A stretch of DNA of 64,000 nt from Thermaceae bacterium (GTDB lineage Bacteria; Deinococcota; Deinococci; Deinococcales; Thermaceae): assembly GCA_015478585.1 (NCBI GenBank), contig JADMIM010000002.1, forward strand, positions 25,970-89,969, given 5' to 3'. Within the stretch, counting starts at the first letter, position 1, and each line of letters opens with the position of its first letter. The notes beneath the pieces were generated by a model. That model had not been told where the DNA came from and made no database searches. It was given only the letters and a program-made list of their open reading frames with translations. Positions 43,172 to 52,072 of the stretch are shown in pieces. A program made the translations under genes and the position numbers.

Positions 43172-44170
43172 CTAAAAGCTCGCCGCAATCGCGTTGCCAA
43201 CAGCTTTTCTCAGCTCAAAAATTCCTGTCTCGCGGTGGCGGCTGGGGTGGATACGGTTGGTCAGCAAAGTCCAAGCGTAGCCGTGCCCGAAATCCATCCA
43301 GACCCCGGTTCCGGTGAAGCCGGTGTGGCCCAAGGTTTGCGGGCTGCACAGGCTTCCCCCACTGAATTGCGGGGTTGGAATCTGCCAGCCCAAGGCGCGT
43401 TCCGCGTGCTGAGGGCGGCGCATCTCCGCCAAGGCTGCCTTCGACACTACCTTGCCGTTTATCAAGTCCTGGGCGTAAGCCAGTATTGCCCTCAGCGAGC
43501 CGAATAAGCCCGCGTGTCCGGTGGCTCCACCCAGCGCGAAACAGTTTTCGTCGTGGACTTCACCTTGTAAAACCCGTCCACGCCAAGGGTCATTCTCCGT
43601 AGCAGCACAGTCTTCGGGGTTCTTCGGATTGAAGGTAAACCCGGCAGGCAAATCAAACTGGGCTAAAGGCTTCCCACGTAGGCGCTCTAAAACCAGCCCC
43701 AGCAAGATGTACCCAATGTCCGAGTAAAGGTGTTCCCCAGCAGGCTTGACTTCCCAGCGATGCTGCAAAACGCGCTGTTTGAGCAGCCCTGGGTTGGTTC
43801 CCCAGGTATACATCGGCTCCCAGGCGGGCAAACCCGAGACGTGAGTCAAAAACTGTCGCAAAGTTCGCTGTGGCAACTGGGAGTTTTGCATCCAGGACAG
43901 CTCGGGGAGGAAGCTCGAGAGCGGATCATCCAAATCCGCCAGCCCATCCTCGACGAGCTTCAACACCTGCGGCACGGTAAACAAAACTTTGGTCAGGCTG
44001 GCGAGGTCGAAAAGGGTTTCTGGTGTGACGGGGCCGGGCTTTTCCAGGTGCTTGACTCCGGCCCAATAAACCTCTGAAGTTCCGTTCAGATGGACAATTC
44101 CCAGCGCAGCACCGGGAATCTGATTTTTATCTACGGCTTGCTGAAGGAGTTGAGTGGCTTTTTGCAGCAT
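43172..44170 (-). CDS. Serine beta-lactamase-like hydrolase
   Basis: 332 residues. Class C beta-lactamase/DD-peptidase fold: Ser-x-x-Lys in LASLTKVLFT, Tyr-x-x motif in LYSDIGYILLG and HTG in LGHTGFTGTG. No signal peptide, so it may act in the cytoplasm. It is divergent from anmK, 44 bp apart, and a role in turnover of cell-wall fragments is inferred. The substrate is unknown. Antibiotic resistance is not implied. Confidence 0.88.
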   Translation of the reverse strand: MLQKATQLLQQAVDKNQIPGAALGIVHLNGTSEVYWAGVKHLEKPGPVTPETLFDLASLTKVLFTVPQVLKLVEDGLADLDDPLSSFLPELSWMQNSQLPQRTLRQFLTHVSGLPAWEPMYTWGTNPGLLKQRVLQHRWEVKPAGEHLYSDIGYILLGLVLERLRGKPLAQFDLPAGFTFNPKNPEDCAATENDPWRGRVLQGEVHDENCFALGGATGHAGLFGSLRAILAYAQDLINGKVVSKAALAEMRRPQHAERALGWQIPTPQFSGGSLCSPQTLGHTGFTGTGVWMDFGHGYAWTLLTNRIHPSRHRETGIFELRKAVGNAIAASF

Positions 44171-44214
44171 GGCTAGAAGTCAGTTTAGCCCACTCTGCGG
44201 TAGAGTTTGGGGCG

Positions 44215-45309
44215 ATGAAAGCACTAGGGCTGATGTCCGGGACTTCGGTAGATGCCGTGGATTTGGTGCTGGCGGAGTTGCGACCCCTCTCCCCCAAAGG
44301 GGTCGGGGAGTTGAGGCTGGAGTGGAAAGTTTTAGCCCACAAAGAGGCCCTCTTCCCTGCCGAATTGCGAAACCGAATCATATCGGCGCTGAAAAGCCAG
44401 GCCAGCACCAGGGAAATCACCCTCCTGCACCACCAGCTCGGGCGCTTTTACGCCGAAGCCGCAGCGGAGTTTGAGGGCCAGGCCGAACTCGCCGCCACCC
44501 ACGGGCAGACCATCTGGCACGAGCCACCCCTCGCCACCTTTCAAATCGGCGAGCCTGCTTATCTGGCTGAGGCTTTGGGGGTTCCCGTGGTCTCCGACTT
44601 CCGCCCCTCCGACCTGGCTTTAGGCGGCGAGGCCGCACCGCTGGTTCCCTACCCCGACCTGCTTTTATACGGTGAGGAGGGCGTAAAACGCGCCATCCAC
44701 AACATCGGCGGTATCTCCAACCTGACCTATCTGCCGGGTATCAAGCCTGAGGGTGTTCTGGCTTTTGACACCGGCCCCGGCAACGCCCTGCTCGACGAGA
44801 CCGCCGCACGGCTGGGTCTAACCCACGACACCGGCGGCAGAATCGCGGCATCGGGCAGAAGCGATGCAGCCCTGCTCGAGCGCTGGCTGACTCACCCCTA
44901 CTTCTCGCGCCAACCGCCCAAATCTACCGGACGCGAAGTCTGGAACCTCGAGGCTATGGACGAAGATACTGCCCTGCCGCCGCAAAACCTGCTGGCAACC
45001 TTGAGCGAGTTCACCGCCCGGAGCATTGCTCTGGCCTACCAAAAGTTCGTGCTCCCGCTCGGCCTGGACGAGGTTTGGGTAGCAGGTGGCGGGGCCTATA
45101 ACCACACGCTGATGCGCCAGATTCGCACCGCCCTGCCCGTCCCGGTTTACACCTTCGAGGAGCGGGGCCATGACAGCAAAGTGCGCGAGGCGCTGGCCTT
45201 CGCGGTGCTGGGATACTTGCGGTGGCTCGAGCTGCCCAATGTGCTGAAGCAGGTCACGGGTGCGAAGAAAAACGCTATCGCCGGAAAGGTGACCCTACCT
45301 GCGAGATAG
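44215..45309 (+). CDS. anmK: Anhydro-N-acetylmuramic acid kinase
   Basis: 364 residues. GLMSGTSVDAVDLVL at the N-terminus, THGQTIWHEPP, NIGGISNLTYLP and AFDTGPGNALLDE are diagnostic. It phosphorylates 1,6-anhydroMurNAc released by cell-wall turnover to MurNAc-6-phosphate. TAGAGT lies 8 nt before the ATG. A REP-like sequence (CCCCTCTCCCCCAAAGGGG, about 44284) lies inside the codons for LSPKGVGE without breaking the frame. Confidence 0.95.
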   Translation: MKALGLMSGTSVDAVDLVLAELRPLSPKGVGELRLEWKVLAHKEALFPAELRNRIISALKSQASTREITLLHHQLGRFYAEAAAEFEGQAELAATHGQTIWHEPPLATFQIGEPAYLAEALGVPVVSDFRPSDLALGGEAAPLVPYPDLLLYGEEGVKRAIHNIGGISNLTYLPGIKPEGVLAFDTGPGNALLDETAARLGLTHDTGGRIAASGRSDAALLERWLTHPYFSRQPPKSTGREVWNLEAMDEDTALPPQNLLATLSEFTARSIALAYQKFVLPLGLDEVWVAGGGAYNHTLMRQIRTALPVPVYTFEERGHDSKVREALAFAVLGYLRWLELPNVLKQVTGAKKNAIAGKVTLPAR

Positions 45310-45336
45310 GGCTAGGGCTGTTCTATAACTGGCCTT

Positions 45337-45882
45337 ATGGTTCACGAGGTCAAGTTTAGGGTTGACCAGCTCGATCACTTCCCCGACGACGGGAAGCGCC
45401 GGGAAGTGATCAGAGGCCGACTCTACGTGTCCCCCGCGCCCAGCATCCACCACCAACTAATTGTCAAGCGGCTCATCGTGCAGACCGAGTTGTATTTGCA
45501 GCAAAATCCTCTGGGCGAAGTTCTGCCCGGCGTGGGCGTGATTTTCAGCAGCTTTGACGGGGTGATTCCTGACGTGGTGTTTGTATCCAAAGAACGGTTG
45601 GCGTTTTTAGAGGAAAGGCGTATCTACGCCGCTCCCGACTGGGTCATCGAGGTGCTCTCCCCCGGCAACAGCGCGTACGACCTCGAGACCGAGCGGGTCT
45701 TGTACCAGCAACAAGGCGTTAAGCTCTACTGGATCGTAGACCCCGAGCGCCTGGAGGTGCTGGTCTACGAGGGTCGGAGCGAAGAACCCACCATCCACCG
45801 GTGCAACGCCAAGCTCGAGGTCTCGCTGCTCCTCGGTCTGTTCTTCGATGTGGGCGAGTTAAGCAAGAAGTCGCCCCGCTAG
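45337..45882 (+). CDS. Uma2 family (DUF820) putative nuclease
   Basis: 181 residues. Restriction-endonuclease-like fold with GRLYVSPAPSIHHQLIV, the Asp in GVIPDVVFVSKE and DWVIEVLSPGNSAYD (Asp-x-Glu...). Uma2 proteins are very abundant in cyanobacteria and thermophiles and their role is unknown; a DNA-cleaving function is predicted from the fold. It begins 27 bp after anmK with TATAAC close to the start, so it may be separately expressed. Confidence 0.85.
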   Translation: MVHEVKFRVDQLDHFPDDGKRREVIRGRLYVSPAPSIHHQLIVKRLIVQTELYLQQNPLGEVLPGVGVIFSSFDGVIPDVVFVSKERLAFLEERRIYAAPDWVIEVLSPGNSAYDLETERVLYQQQGVKLYWIVDPERLEVLVYEGRSEEPTIHRCNAKLEVSLLLGLFFDVGELSKKSPR

Positions 45883-45923
45883 CAGACGCAAAGCGTCAGA
45901 AACCCCGCGCGCTAGGCCAGCCG

Positions 45924-46715
45924 TTACAGCGGCGGTGTAAACCGCCCGTCTATCGCCGTCCAGCCGCCGTCCACGAAGACAATCGTGCCGGTGATGTAGG
46001 AAGCAGCCCTCGAGGCCAGAAAGGCCACCACCCCGCCAACCTCTTCGGGCTTGCCCCAGCGCCTCAAGATGCTACGCTCGGAATAGGCGTTGTACCAGTC
46101 GGGCTGGTTTTTGATAGGTGCGGTGAGCGGGGTGTCAATCACGCCTGGCCCAATAGCGTTGGCCCGTACCCCTTTGGGGCCAAGCTCCACCGCCAGCCCC
46201 CGAATGAGCTGCACGGTTCCGGCCTTGGTCATGGCGTAGACCGCCTGCCCCGGCTCCACCACCAGCGAGCGAATCGAGGAAAAGGCAGTCAGCGAACCCG
46301 AGCCCTGTGCCGCCATCACTCGCCCGGCCTCGGTGAGCAGGTTGAAGGTTCCCTTGAGGTTCACGCTCACCACCCGGTCGAACTCCTCGCTGGTGTAGTC
46401 CATCACCGGCTTGCGCACGTTGATGCTGGGGGTGGTGACGGCCACGTCCAGCCGCCCGTAACGCCGCACTATGTCGGCAATCAGGGCTTTGACCGCTGCG
46501 CTGTCGGTCAGGTTTACCACGTCGGCCTCAGCGGTTCCGCCGTTGGCCTCGATTCGGCCTGCGGTCTCGGCGGCGGCTTCGGCTTTCATGTCGGCCACGA
46601 CCACCTTGGCTCCTTGGGCTGCCAGGGCCTCTGCCGAGGCTTGCCCGATGCCTGACCCGCCCCCGACCACTAGCGCAACCTGTCCATCCAAGCGAAACAT
46701 ATCTTGATAACTCAT
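45924..46715 (-). CDS. Short-chain dehydrogenase/reductase
   Basis: 263 residues. NAD(P)-binding GGGSGIGQAS and the catalytic YAMTK with an upstream Ser in FSSIRSL. The NNAG-like motif is replaced by TTPSINV, unusual but seen in some members. The C-terminal region GTIVFVDGGWTAIDG is typical. Asp in VADMKAE suggests NAD preference. The substrate is unknown. AAGGAG lies upstream of the ATG at 46715. It follows the peptide transporter genes after a mobile repeat, so it may or may not be in their operon. Confidence 0.88.
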   Translation of the reverse strand: MSYQDMFRLDGQVALVVGGGSGIGQASAEALAAQGAKVVVADMKAEAAAETAGRIEANGGTAEADVVNLTDSAAVKALIADIVRRYGRLDVAVTTPSINVRKPVMDYTSEEFDRVVSVNLKGTFNLLTEAGRVMAAQGSGSLTAFSSIRSLVVEPGQAVYAMTKAGTVQLIRGLAVELGPKGVRANAIGPGVIDTPLTAPIKNQPDWYNAYSERSILRRWGKPEEVGGVVAFLASRAASYITGTIVFVDGGWTAIDGRFTPPL

Positions 46716-46736
46716 CGTTTCTCCTTGCTGATAGCT

Positions 46737-46841
46737 TATCGCGGTTCTCTGATTTTTGCCCTCCATAGTGGCGGCAAAATATCAGATGGGCACAGCAAAT
46801 AGGCCCAGGCTATCCCAAGGTTCTTTGCGAAAACCGCTCTA
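46737..46841 (+). mobile_element. MITE-like element, copy 7
   Basis: TATCGCGGTTCTC to GAAAACCGCTCTA, 105 bp. The centre keeps a TTTTGCC...GGCAAAA hairpin, and the right half matches the 77-bp form (AGGCCCAGGCTATCCCAAGG). It links the two size classes of the family. Confidence 0.8.
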
Positions 46842-46917
46842 TAACCTATAGCCGATAGCTAAAATAGGCTTCCGTGTGCGACGGCAAAAACGGCCTGATG
46901 TCTTTAGCTATAAACAA

Positions 46918-47772
46918 TCAGCGTTTACCTCTGGGGTCTAACCAGTCGCGTAGCCCGTCGCCCAGCAGGTTGAAGCCCAGTACCGCCAGGCCGATAGCGA
47001 CCCCCGGCCAGACTACCGGCCAGGGCGAGAGTTCCTGATAACTCTGGGCTTCACGCAACATCCGGCCCCAACTGGCGGTGGGGGGCTGGGTGCCCAAGCC
47101 TAGATATGAAAGCGCGGCCTCAGCCAGAATTGAAGCGGCGAAGGCCAGGCTGGCCTGTACTACCAAGGGCCCCAGAATGTTGGGCAGCACGTGGCGCAGC
47201 ATGATGCGTCCATTGCCCATACCCAGGGCCCTAGCTGCCTCGACATAGGGTTGGGCCTTGACCGCCAACACCCCGGCTCTGGCAACCCGGGCGAAGGCCG
47301 GAACCGCCGCCAGACCGATGGCAACCATCGAGGTGGTGGCTCCAGGGTTGAAGATTGCGCCGAACAAAAGGGCGATGAGGAGGGCGGGCAGGGCATAGAG
47401 GGTCTCGAGCAGTATGGTCAGAATCTGATCCAACCAGCCGCCAAAAAACCCTGCCAACACCCCCAACACCAGCCCCATAAACAGGCCAATACCCACCGCT
47501 ACCAAGCCCACATACAAGGCGTTTTCAGCCCCAGCCAGGACTCGAGCCAGGGTATCGCGGCCCAGGATATCGGTTCCCAGAAGGTGGGTAGCCGAAGATG
47601 CCACCAGGCGATCCGCCGAGGTCGCGTTGGGGTCTTTGGGGTTAAGCCAGCTCGCCACCACCATCAGCAAGATTCCCAGCACAATCAAGCCCCCCACCCG
47701 CAGCGAAGGCGTGAGCCTGCGCCACCTGGACGGGCCTTTGGCGTTTGGTGTTCGAAGTTCGGCCTTCGTCAT
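46918..47772 (-). CDS. Dipeptide/oligopeptide ABC transporter permease, DppC-like
   Basis: 284 residues, six membrane helices. GTDILGRDTLARVLAGAENAL and the EAA loop EAARALGMGNGRIMLRHVLPNILGP are DppC/OppC hallmarks. The ATG overlaps the dppB-like stop by 4 nt (ATGA). The first ten residues (AELRTPNAKG) are encoded by heptad repeat DNA, so the N-terminus may be variable. The much longer frame to 48282 overlaps the upstream gene and is rejected. Together with the B-like permease it forms the channel. Confidence 0.93.
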   Translation of the reverse strand: MTKAELRTPNAKGPSRWRRLTPSLRVGGLIVLGILLMVVASWLNPKDPNATSADRLVASSATHLLGTDILGRDTLARVLAGAENALYVGLVAVGIGLFMGLVLGVLAGFFGGWLDQILTILLETLYALPALLIALLFGAIFNPGATTSMVAIGLAAVPAFARVARAGVLAVKAQPYVEAARALGMGNGRIMLRHVLPNILGPLVVQASLAFAASILAEAALSYLGLGTQPPTASWGRMLREAQSYQELSPWPVVWPGVAIGLAVLGFNLLGDGLRDWLDPRGKR

Positions 47773-47776
47773 TGGT
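47740..47776. repeat. Heptad tract inside the start of the dppC-like gene
   Basis: In phase: GCGTTTG GTGTTCG AAGTTCG GCCTTCG TCATTGG. It encodes the first residues of the permease, another case of the heptads entering coding sequence. Confidence 0.5.
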
Positions 47777-48716
47777 AGCTCACCCTGGGGTCTAAATACC
47801 CATACAGCAAGTCCACAATCAGGTTCAGCCCCACGATGAAAGAGGCCAGGGTCAGCACCACGCCCTGCACCAGGGGAAAATCTCGAGCGCTGATGGCAGT
47901 CAGGGACAAAGCCCCCAGCCCCGGAATCCCGAACACCGTCTCGACGATAACGGCGGCAATCAGCAGTTGGGCGAACTCCAGGCCCAGCACCGTCACCACC
48001 GGCAGGGCGGCATTCTTCAAGGCGTGTTTGTAGAGCACTACCCGCTCTGACAAACCTTTGGCCTGGGCGGTGCGCACGTAGTCCTGGCTCAGAACTTCTA
48101 GGATGCTGCCCCGCACCATGCGCACCAATAGGGAGGCTCGAGCCAGGGTGATGGTCAGCACCGGCAACACCATGGCTGCCAGGGCTTCGGCAGGGACGTG
48201 CCAGCCGCGAATGGGAAACGAAGAGGGCAAGGGCAGCTTGAGCCAGACGATGAAGAGGTAAATCAGCATCAGGCCCACCCAAAAGGAGGGCAGCACCAAC
48301 CCCAGCAAGGCCCCGGTAGAAATGCCTACGTCCACCCAGGTTCCAGCCCGCCGCGCAGCCAGAATGCCCAGCGGGATGCTGATGAGGGTCGCCAGAATCA
48401 GCGAGCCCGCCACGATAGGCAAGGTGATGCCCAAGCGGCTGGCGATGAGCCTCGAGACCGGCAGGTTATAGCGGATAGACTGGCCCAAGTCGCCGTGCAG
48501 TACCCCACCCAGCCAGCTCAAGTAGCGCTGCAAGGGCGGTTTGTCCAGGCCCAGTTGGGCCTCCAAAGCCGCCACCGCCTCGGGCGTAGCGTTGATGCCC
48601 AGAATAGTGGTGGCCGGGTTGCCCGGAATCATCAACAGTGCCCCAAACACTAGCAGCGTCGCCAGCCACAGTGTGACAAGCGCGAACAAAAGGCGGCGGA
48701 GGGCGTAGGAAACCAT
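47769..48716 (-). CDS. Dipeptide/oligopeptide ABC transporter permease, DppB-like
   Basis: 315 residues, six membrane helices. MVSYALRRLLFALVTLWLATLLVF and the GDLGQSIRYNLPVSRLI segment are typical of DppB, and the EAA loop is YVRTAQAKGLSERVVLYKHALKNAALPV. It follows the binding-protein gene after a 265-bp repeat-filled gap. No DppD or DppF ATPase gene is in the operon, so the ATPases must be encoded elsewhere. Confidence 0.93.
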   Translation of the reverse strand: MVSYALRRLLFALVTLWLATLLVFGALLMIPGNPATTILGINATPEAVAALEAQLGLDKPPLQRYLSWLGGVLHGDLGQSIRYNLPVSRLIASRLGITLPIVAGSLILATLISIPLGILAARRAGTWVDVGISTGALLGLVLPSFWVGLMLIYLFIVWLKLPLPSSFPIRGWHVPAEALAAMVLPVLTITLARASLLVRMVRGSILEVLSQDYVRTAQAKGLSERVVLYKHALKNAALPVVTVLGLEFAQLLIAAVIVETVFGIPGLGALSLTAISARDFPLVQGVVLTLASFIVGLNLIVDLLYGYLDPRVSYQ

Positions 48717-48785
48717 AGCAGAGGGCAGAGAGCAAAATGTCAAACGCTGAAGGCCAAGAGCTAAAGGCACAACAACCTAAAACCT
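48717..48785. repeat. Heptanucleotide repeat tract
   Basis: Units such as GCAGAGG GCAGAGA GCAAAAT, GCTGAAG GCCAAGA GCTAAAG. It flanks repeat copy d on the left. Confidence 0.5.
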
Positions 48786-48860
48786 AAAAACACAAACTGC
48801 GTCCCAGAGGGTGTTTCTTGATAAGCCAATGATGCTGTCCTGGTTTAGCTTTTGACCCTT
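48786..48860 (-). repeat. 73-bp dispersed repeat, copy d
   Basis: Minus-strand copy with AACACAAACTGCGTCCCAGA and TGATGCTGTCCTGGTTTAGC. It is the closest relative of copy b. Confidence 0.75.
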
Positions 48861-48975
48861 TGCATTTTGTCTTTTGCGGTTGCCTTCGGCCTTTGGCTTT
48901 CAGCTCTCGGCTCTGCCCCTTTAGCTTTTGGCGTTCGACGTTAGCCGTTCGGCATTTTACCCTTAGCACTCGAGC
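48861..48975. repeat. Heptanucleotide repeat tract
   Basis: One of the clearest tracts: CTTCGGC CTTTGGC TTTCAGC TCTCGGC, then TTTTGGC GTTCGAC and GTTAGCC GTTCGGC. It ends against the stop of the binding-protein gene. Confidence 0.65.
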
Positions 48976-48981
48976 CAAAAA

Positions 48982-50481
48982 CTACTTTTTCAGCCAAACT
49001 TCGGCCACGCTGATGCCGGGGGTCAGGGCGCTGCCCGGCCAGTTTTGCACGGTAGCGCGGTAGGCCCCCAGGCTGGGCAGGGTCATGGTCCAGATACTCA
49101 CCGCGTCTTCGGTAATCTGGCGCTGCATGGCCTCGAGCGCGTCACAGGCTTGCTTGGCATTGGGAGCCCGCAGGTACTGGGTGTAGAGGTCTTGGGTTTT
49201 CTTGGAGTTGTAGCGCCAGTAGTATTTGGGGTTGGCGTAGGTATTGGTATCGTTGGCCTCGACGTGGCCGATGATGGTCATTTGGTAGTCGGCGTTGAGG
49301 AAGGCTTTCTGAATCCAGGTGGCAAAGTCTATGACCTGGATGGTGGCCTGAATCACGCCGAGCTTGTTGAACTGGGCTGCCAGCGCCTCGCCGATGCGCC
49401 GCTCGTAGGGAAACTCGGCAGCGATGGTGAAGGTGAACTTGAGGGGGTTTTGGGCGGTATAACCGGCCTCGGCCAGCAGCTTTTTGGCCTGCTCGGGGTC
49501 GTATTTGTAGTAGTTGGAGAGGTCAACAAAGCAGGCTTCGCCAGGCGAACGCATGGAGCCGATTTTGGTGCCGTAGCCCAGCATCGCGCCCTGAATCAGG
49601 TCGTCTTTATTGGTGGCGTATTCCATAGCCTTGCGAACGCGGATGTCGTTGAAGGGAGCCCTCGAGTTGTTCATGCTGGCCACAGCTTCGGCGGTGGAGG
49701 GGCCAGAGAACACTTTAAAGTTGGGGTCTTTTTGCAGCACGATGGCGTTTTCTGGCAGCAGGCTATAGGCGATTACATCTATATCGCCTGCCCGCAGGGC
49801 CGCGAGTTGGGCATCGCCGTCGCCCAAGAAGCGAAAGTTGACCTTATCCAAGTAGGGCAGGCCCTTGATGTAGTAGTCGGGGTTGGCCTCGAGCCGCACC
49901 GCCACGCCACGCTCCCAAGCCACAAACTTAAAGGGGCCGGTGCCGATGGGCTTGACCTTCATGTCCTCGAGCTTGGCCCCTTTGGGGGTGATAAGCGACT
50001 CCGGCACGGTGAGGATAAACAGAAAGTCGTTGTTGGGTTGGCGCAAGCTAAAGACCACCGTGTAGGGGTCTTTGGCGACCACGCTCTCGATGTCCTTGTA
50101 GAAGTCGGGCCTGGCATGACCGGAGACCTTCTGGTCGGGGTTTTTGGCCCGGTTAAACTCGGCTACCACGTCGGAGGCATCAAAGGGCGAGCCGTCGTGG
50201 AATTTCACCCCTTTGCGCAGGTAAAAAGTATAGGTCAGGCCGCTGGGGGAAATTATCCAGCGCTCAGCCAACGAGGGTACGATCTGGCCCTTGGAGTTGC
50301 GCTTGACCAAGCCCTGCAATACGTTGTCGTAGACCACTCGAGCGATATCCGCACCGGGGGTCTGGGTAGGATCCCAAGCGGTAGGCTCGGTCTGAATCGC
50401 CACCGTGAGGGTTCCCCCCCTGGTCTGGGCCAAGCCCAGCGAGATAAATAGCGCCAATAGCCCAACGAGAAGTTTCTTCAT
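48982..50481 (-). CDS. Peptide ABC transporter substrate-binding protein, DppA-like
   Basis: 499 residues. Signal peptide 1-18 (MKKLLVGLLALF...GLAQ). SBP_bac_5 family: LAERWIISPSGLTYTFYLRKGVKFHDGSPFDASDV and RVRKAMEYATNKDDLI are the usual landmarks. It binds peptides or related amides in the periplasm for the DppB/C-like permeases downstream. GGAGG lies 8 nt before the ATG. The upstream peptidase genes suggest the ligands are hydrolysed after import. Confidence 0.93.
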   Translation of the reverse strand: MKKLLVGLLALFISLGLAQTRGGTLTVAIQTEPTAWDPTQTPGADIARVVYDNVLQGLVKRNSKGQIVPSLAERWIISPSGLTYTFYLRKGVKFHDGSPFDASDVVAEFNRAKNPDQKVSGHARPDFYKDIESVVAKDPYTVVFSLRQPNNDFLFILTVPESLITPKGAKLEDMKVKPIGTGPFKFVAWERGVAVRLEANPDYYIKGLPYLDKVNFRFLGDGDAQLAALRAGDIDVIAYSLLPENAIVLQKDPNFKVFSGPSTAEAVASMNNSRAPFNDIRVRKAMEYATNKDDLIQGAMLGYGTKIGSMRSPGEACFVDLSNYYKYDPEQAKKLLAEAGYTAQNPLKFTFTIAAEFPYERRIGEALAAQFNKLGVIQATIQVIDFATWIQKAFLNADYQMTIIGHVEANDTNTYANPKYYWRYNSKKTQDLYTQYLRAPNAKQACDALEAMQRQITEDAVSIWTMTLPSLGAYRATVQNWPGSALTPGISVAEVWLKK

Positions 50482-50790
50482 CGCTTCCTCCGTGATGGCA
50501 CTAATCTATCCTAGTGCTGGGCGATGAGCAATGAGCCTGGTAAGGTTATTAGGTCGTACGTCTTATGTCTTACGCGCAGAGCGGAGGGCTAGACGCAAGA
50601 CGCTAAACGCTGAACGCCAAAACCTAATACAATACCAAAGGGTCAAAAGCTACATCAGGACGGCATAATTACCCTATCAAGAAACACCGTCCGGGACGTA
50701 GTTGGTGTTTTTCGTTATTTGACTTTGAGTTTTTGGCGTTCGACCTTCGACAAGTTTTTAGCGTCTTGCCTTCCGCATTCAATCCGTGAA
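50482..50790. other. 309-bp gap: heptads and repeat copy e
   Basis: Left part: heptad units (GCTAGAC GCAAGAC and GCTAAAC GCTGAAC, about 50588-50625). Middle: repeat copy e. Right part: heptads again (about 50714-50780). No gene is seen. Confidence 0.6.
50641..50713 (+). repeat. 73-bp dispersed repeat, copy e
   Basis: GGTCAAAAGCTACATCAGGA at the left, then a GGACGG / CCGTCC stem, CGGGACGTAGTTGG and a T-run. This copy shows the internal stem of the family best. Confidence 0.75.
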
Positions 50791-51993
50791 TCACAGCGTA
50801 TTGTCGCTCAGCATCAGTACGCTTGCTGCGGCGTATAGCCGGGCCGAGGCTACGAGTTCGTCTACTTCTATGAACTCGTTGGCCTGATGGGGAATGGTTT
50901 TGCCGCCGGGGCCGATGGTGACGATGGGAAGTCCGGCCCAGGCCGACAAAAAAGTGCCGTCGGTAGCGCCGGGAACGCCGCCGTACTGGATGGGCAGCTC
51001 GAGCAGGGAAAGGGCCCCTTCCGTGGCTGCGACTACCTTGGCCGCCCTCGAGGTTTCGGTAGCGGGACGGTCTTCAAAAACCTCGAGTTCGGCACTCAGC
51101 CCTTGGTCTAAACTCGCTCCCAGAACTTCCCTCAGCCGCCCTTCAAGGGCCCGGTGGTCTTGGCCTGGATTGGTGCGAATATCGAGCCCAACGCGCACTT
51201 TGTCGGGAATCAGGTTGAACTGGCCCTCGCCCGCGCTGGCCTCGAACACCGTCGGCGTGACCCAGGGCAGGCCCAGATATTGGTGCTGACTCTGGGCCTG
51301 AAGCTCGGCCTGGAGCTTGCCTAGCGCCACTACGAAGCTCGAGGCCGAGGGCACCGGGTTGGCCCCGGCATAGGGCATCGCGCCGTGGGCCATTTTGCCC
51401 TGAAAGCGCACCCAGACCCGCATCGCGCCCTTCTGCCACAGACAAACCTGGTTCTCCTCTGGCTCGCAGATGATAGCCCCGGCAAATCCTTCAGCGTAGC
51501 CCGCTTTGACGAAGGCTTTGATGCCAATCATCAGACCCTCTTCGTCGCAGGGGATACACAGCCGTAGCGTCTTAGAGGGCTCACCCAGCACTTTCTTCAC
51601 CGCCTGCGCCGCGACAATCGCCGCCGCCAAACCCCCTTTCATGTCGCAACTTCCACGCCCGTAGAGCTTGCCCTCCACGATTCGCGCTTCGTAAGGGGGA
51701 ATCCGCCACTGGTCGAGGCTGCCGTGGTGGACAACATCGGTGTGGCCCTCGAGGATTAGCCCGCCCACCCCGCTGCCCAGGTCGGCAATGAGGTTGGGGC
51801 GGCCTGGAGCCACGTCTTGCACAGTGGTTTTGAAGCCGTGCCGATCTAGATAGTTTTTGAGAAACGCTACAACTGGAGCCTCGCCGGGGCCAGGGTAGTA
51901 GCTTTCGATTTGCACCAGTTGCTGCGTGAGGCGCACGACCTCTTCGGCATCTACGGTGTTGGCGGATTGGAGGGCGAGTTGGTCTTTAGTCAT
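50791..51993 (-). CDS. M20 family deacylase (ArgE/DapE type)
   Basis: 400 residues. Di-zinc motifs: GHTDVVHHG, GRGSCDMKGG, CDEEGL, CEPEE and the final His in KTIPHQANE. The lid domain between about 180 and 300 is normal. The enzyme removes an acyl or amino acid group from an amide, as in acetylornithine deacetylase or succinyl-diaminopimelate desuccinylase; context suggests peptide or acyl-amino-acid hydrolysis. It follows the P1 peptidase and precedes the binding protein. Confidence 0.9.
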   Translation of the reverse strand: MTKDQLALQSANTVDAEEVVRLTQQLVQIESYYPGPGEAPVVAFLKNYLDRHGFKTTVQDVAPGRPNLIADLGSGVGGLILEGHTDVVHHGSLDQWRIPPYEARIVEGKLYGRGSCDMKGGLAAAIVAAQAVKKVLGEPSKTLRLCIPCDEEGLMIGIKAFVKAGYAEGFAGAIICEPEENQVCLWQKGAMRVWVRFQGKMAHGAMPYAGANPVPSASSFVVALGKLQAELQAQSQHQYLGLPWVTPTVFEASAGEGQFNLIPDKVRVGLDIRTNPGQDHRALEGRLREVLGASLDQGLSAELEVFEDRPATETSRAAKVVAATEGALSLLELPIQYGGVPGATDGTFLSAWAGLPIVTIGPGGKTIPHQANEFIEVDELVASARLYAAASVLMLSDNTL

Positions 51994-52072
51994 TTTTCTA
52001 CCTTCGTAGGGGCGATCCCTTGTGGTCGCCCTTCAATCGCCGGGGCATCTAGGGCGGGTACAAGACCCGCTC

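Noticed and set aside
43172..44170. Antibiotic-resistance beta-lactamase
   Set aside because: The motifs fit the broad class C/DD-peptidase-like hydrolase family and there is no signal peptide; context points to cell-wall fragment metabolism.
45801..46655. 284-codon plus-strand ORF opposite the SDR gene
   Set aside because: Antisense to a well-supported SDR and without family motifs.
47773..48282. 170-codon N-terminal extension of the DppC-like permease
   Set aside because: It runs entirely within the DppB-like gene in another frame and reads as non-protein; the ATGA overlap start is far better.
49045..50451. 468-codon plus-strand ORF opposite the peptide-binding protein gene
   Set aside because: It is an exact antisense shadow of an obvious SBP_bac_5 gene; its amino-acid composition (Gly/Val/His-rich) is that of reverse-complement frames in high-GC DNA.
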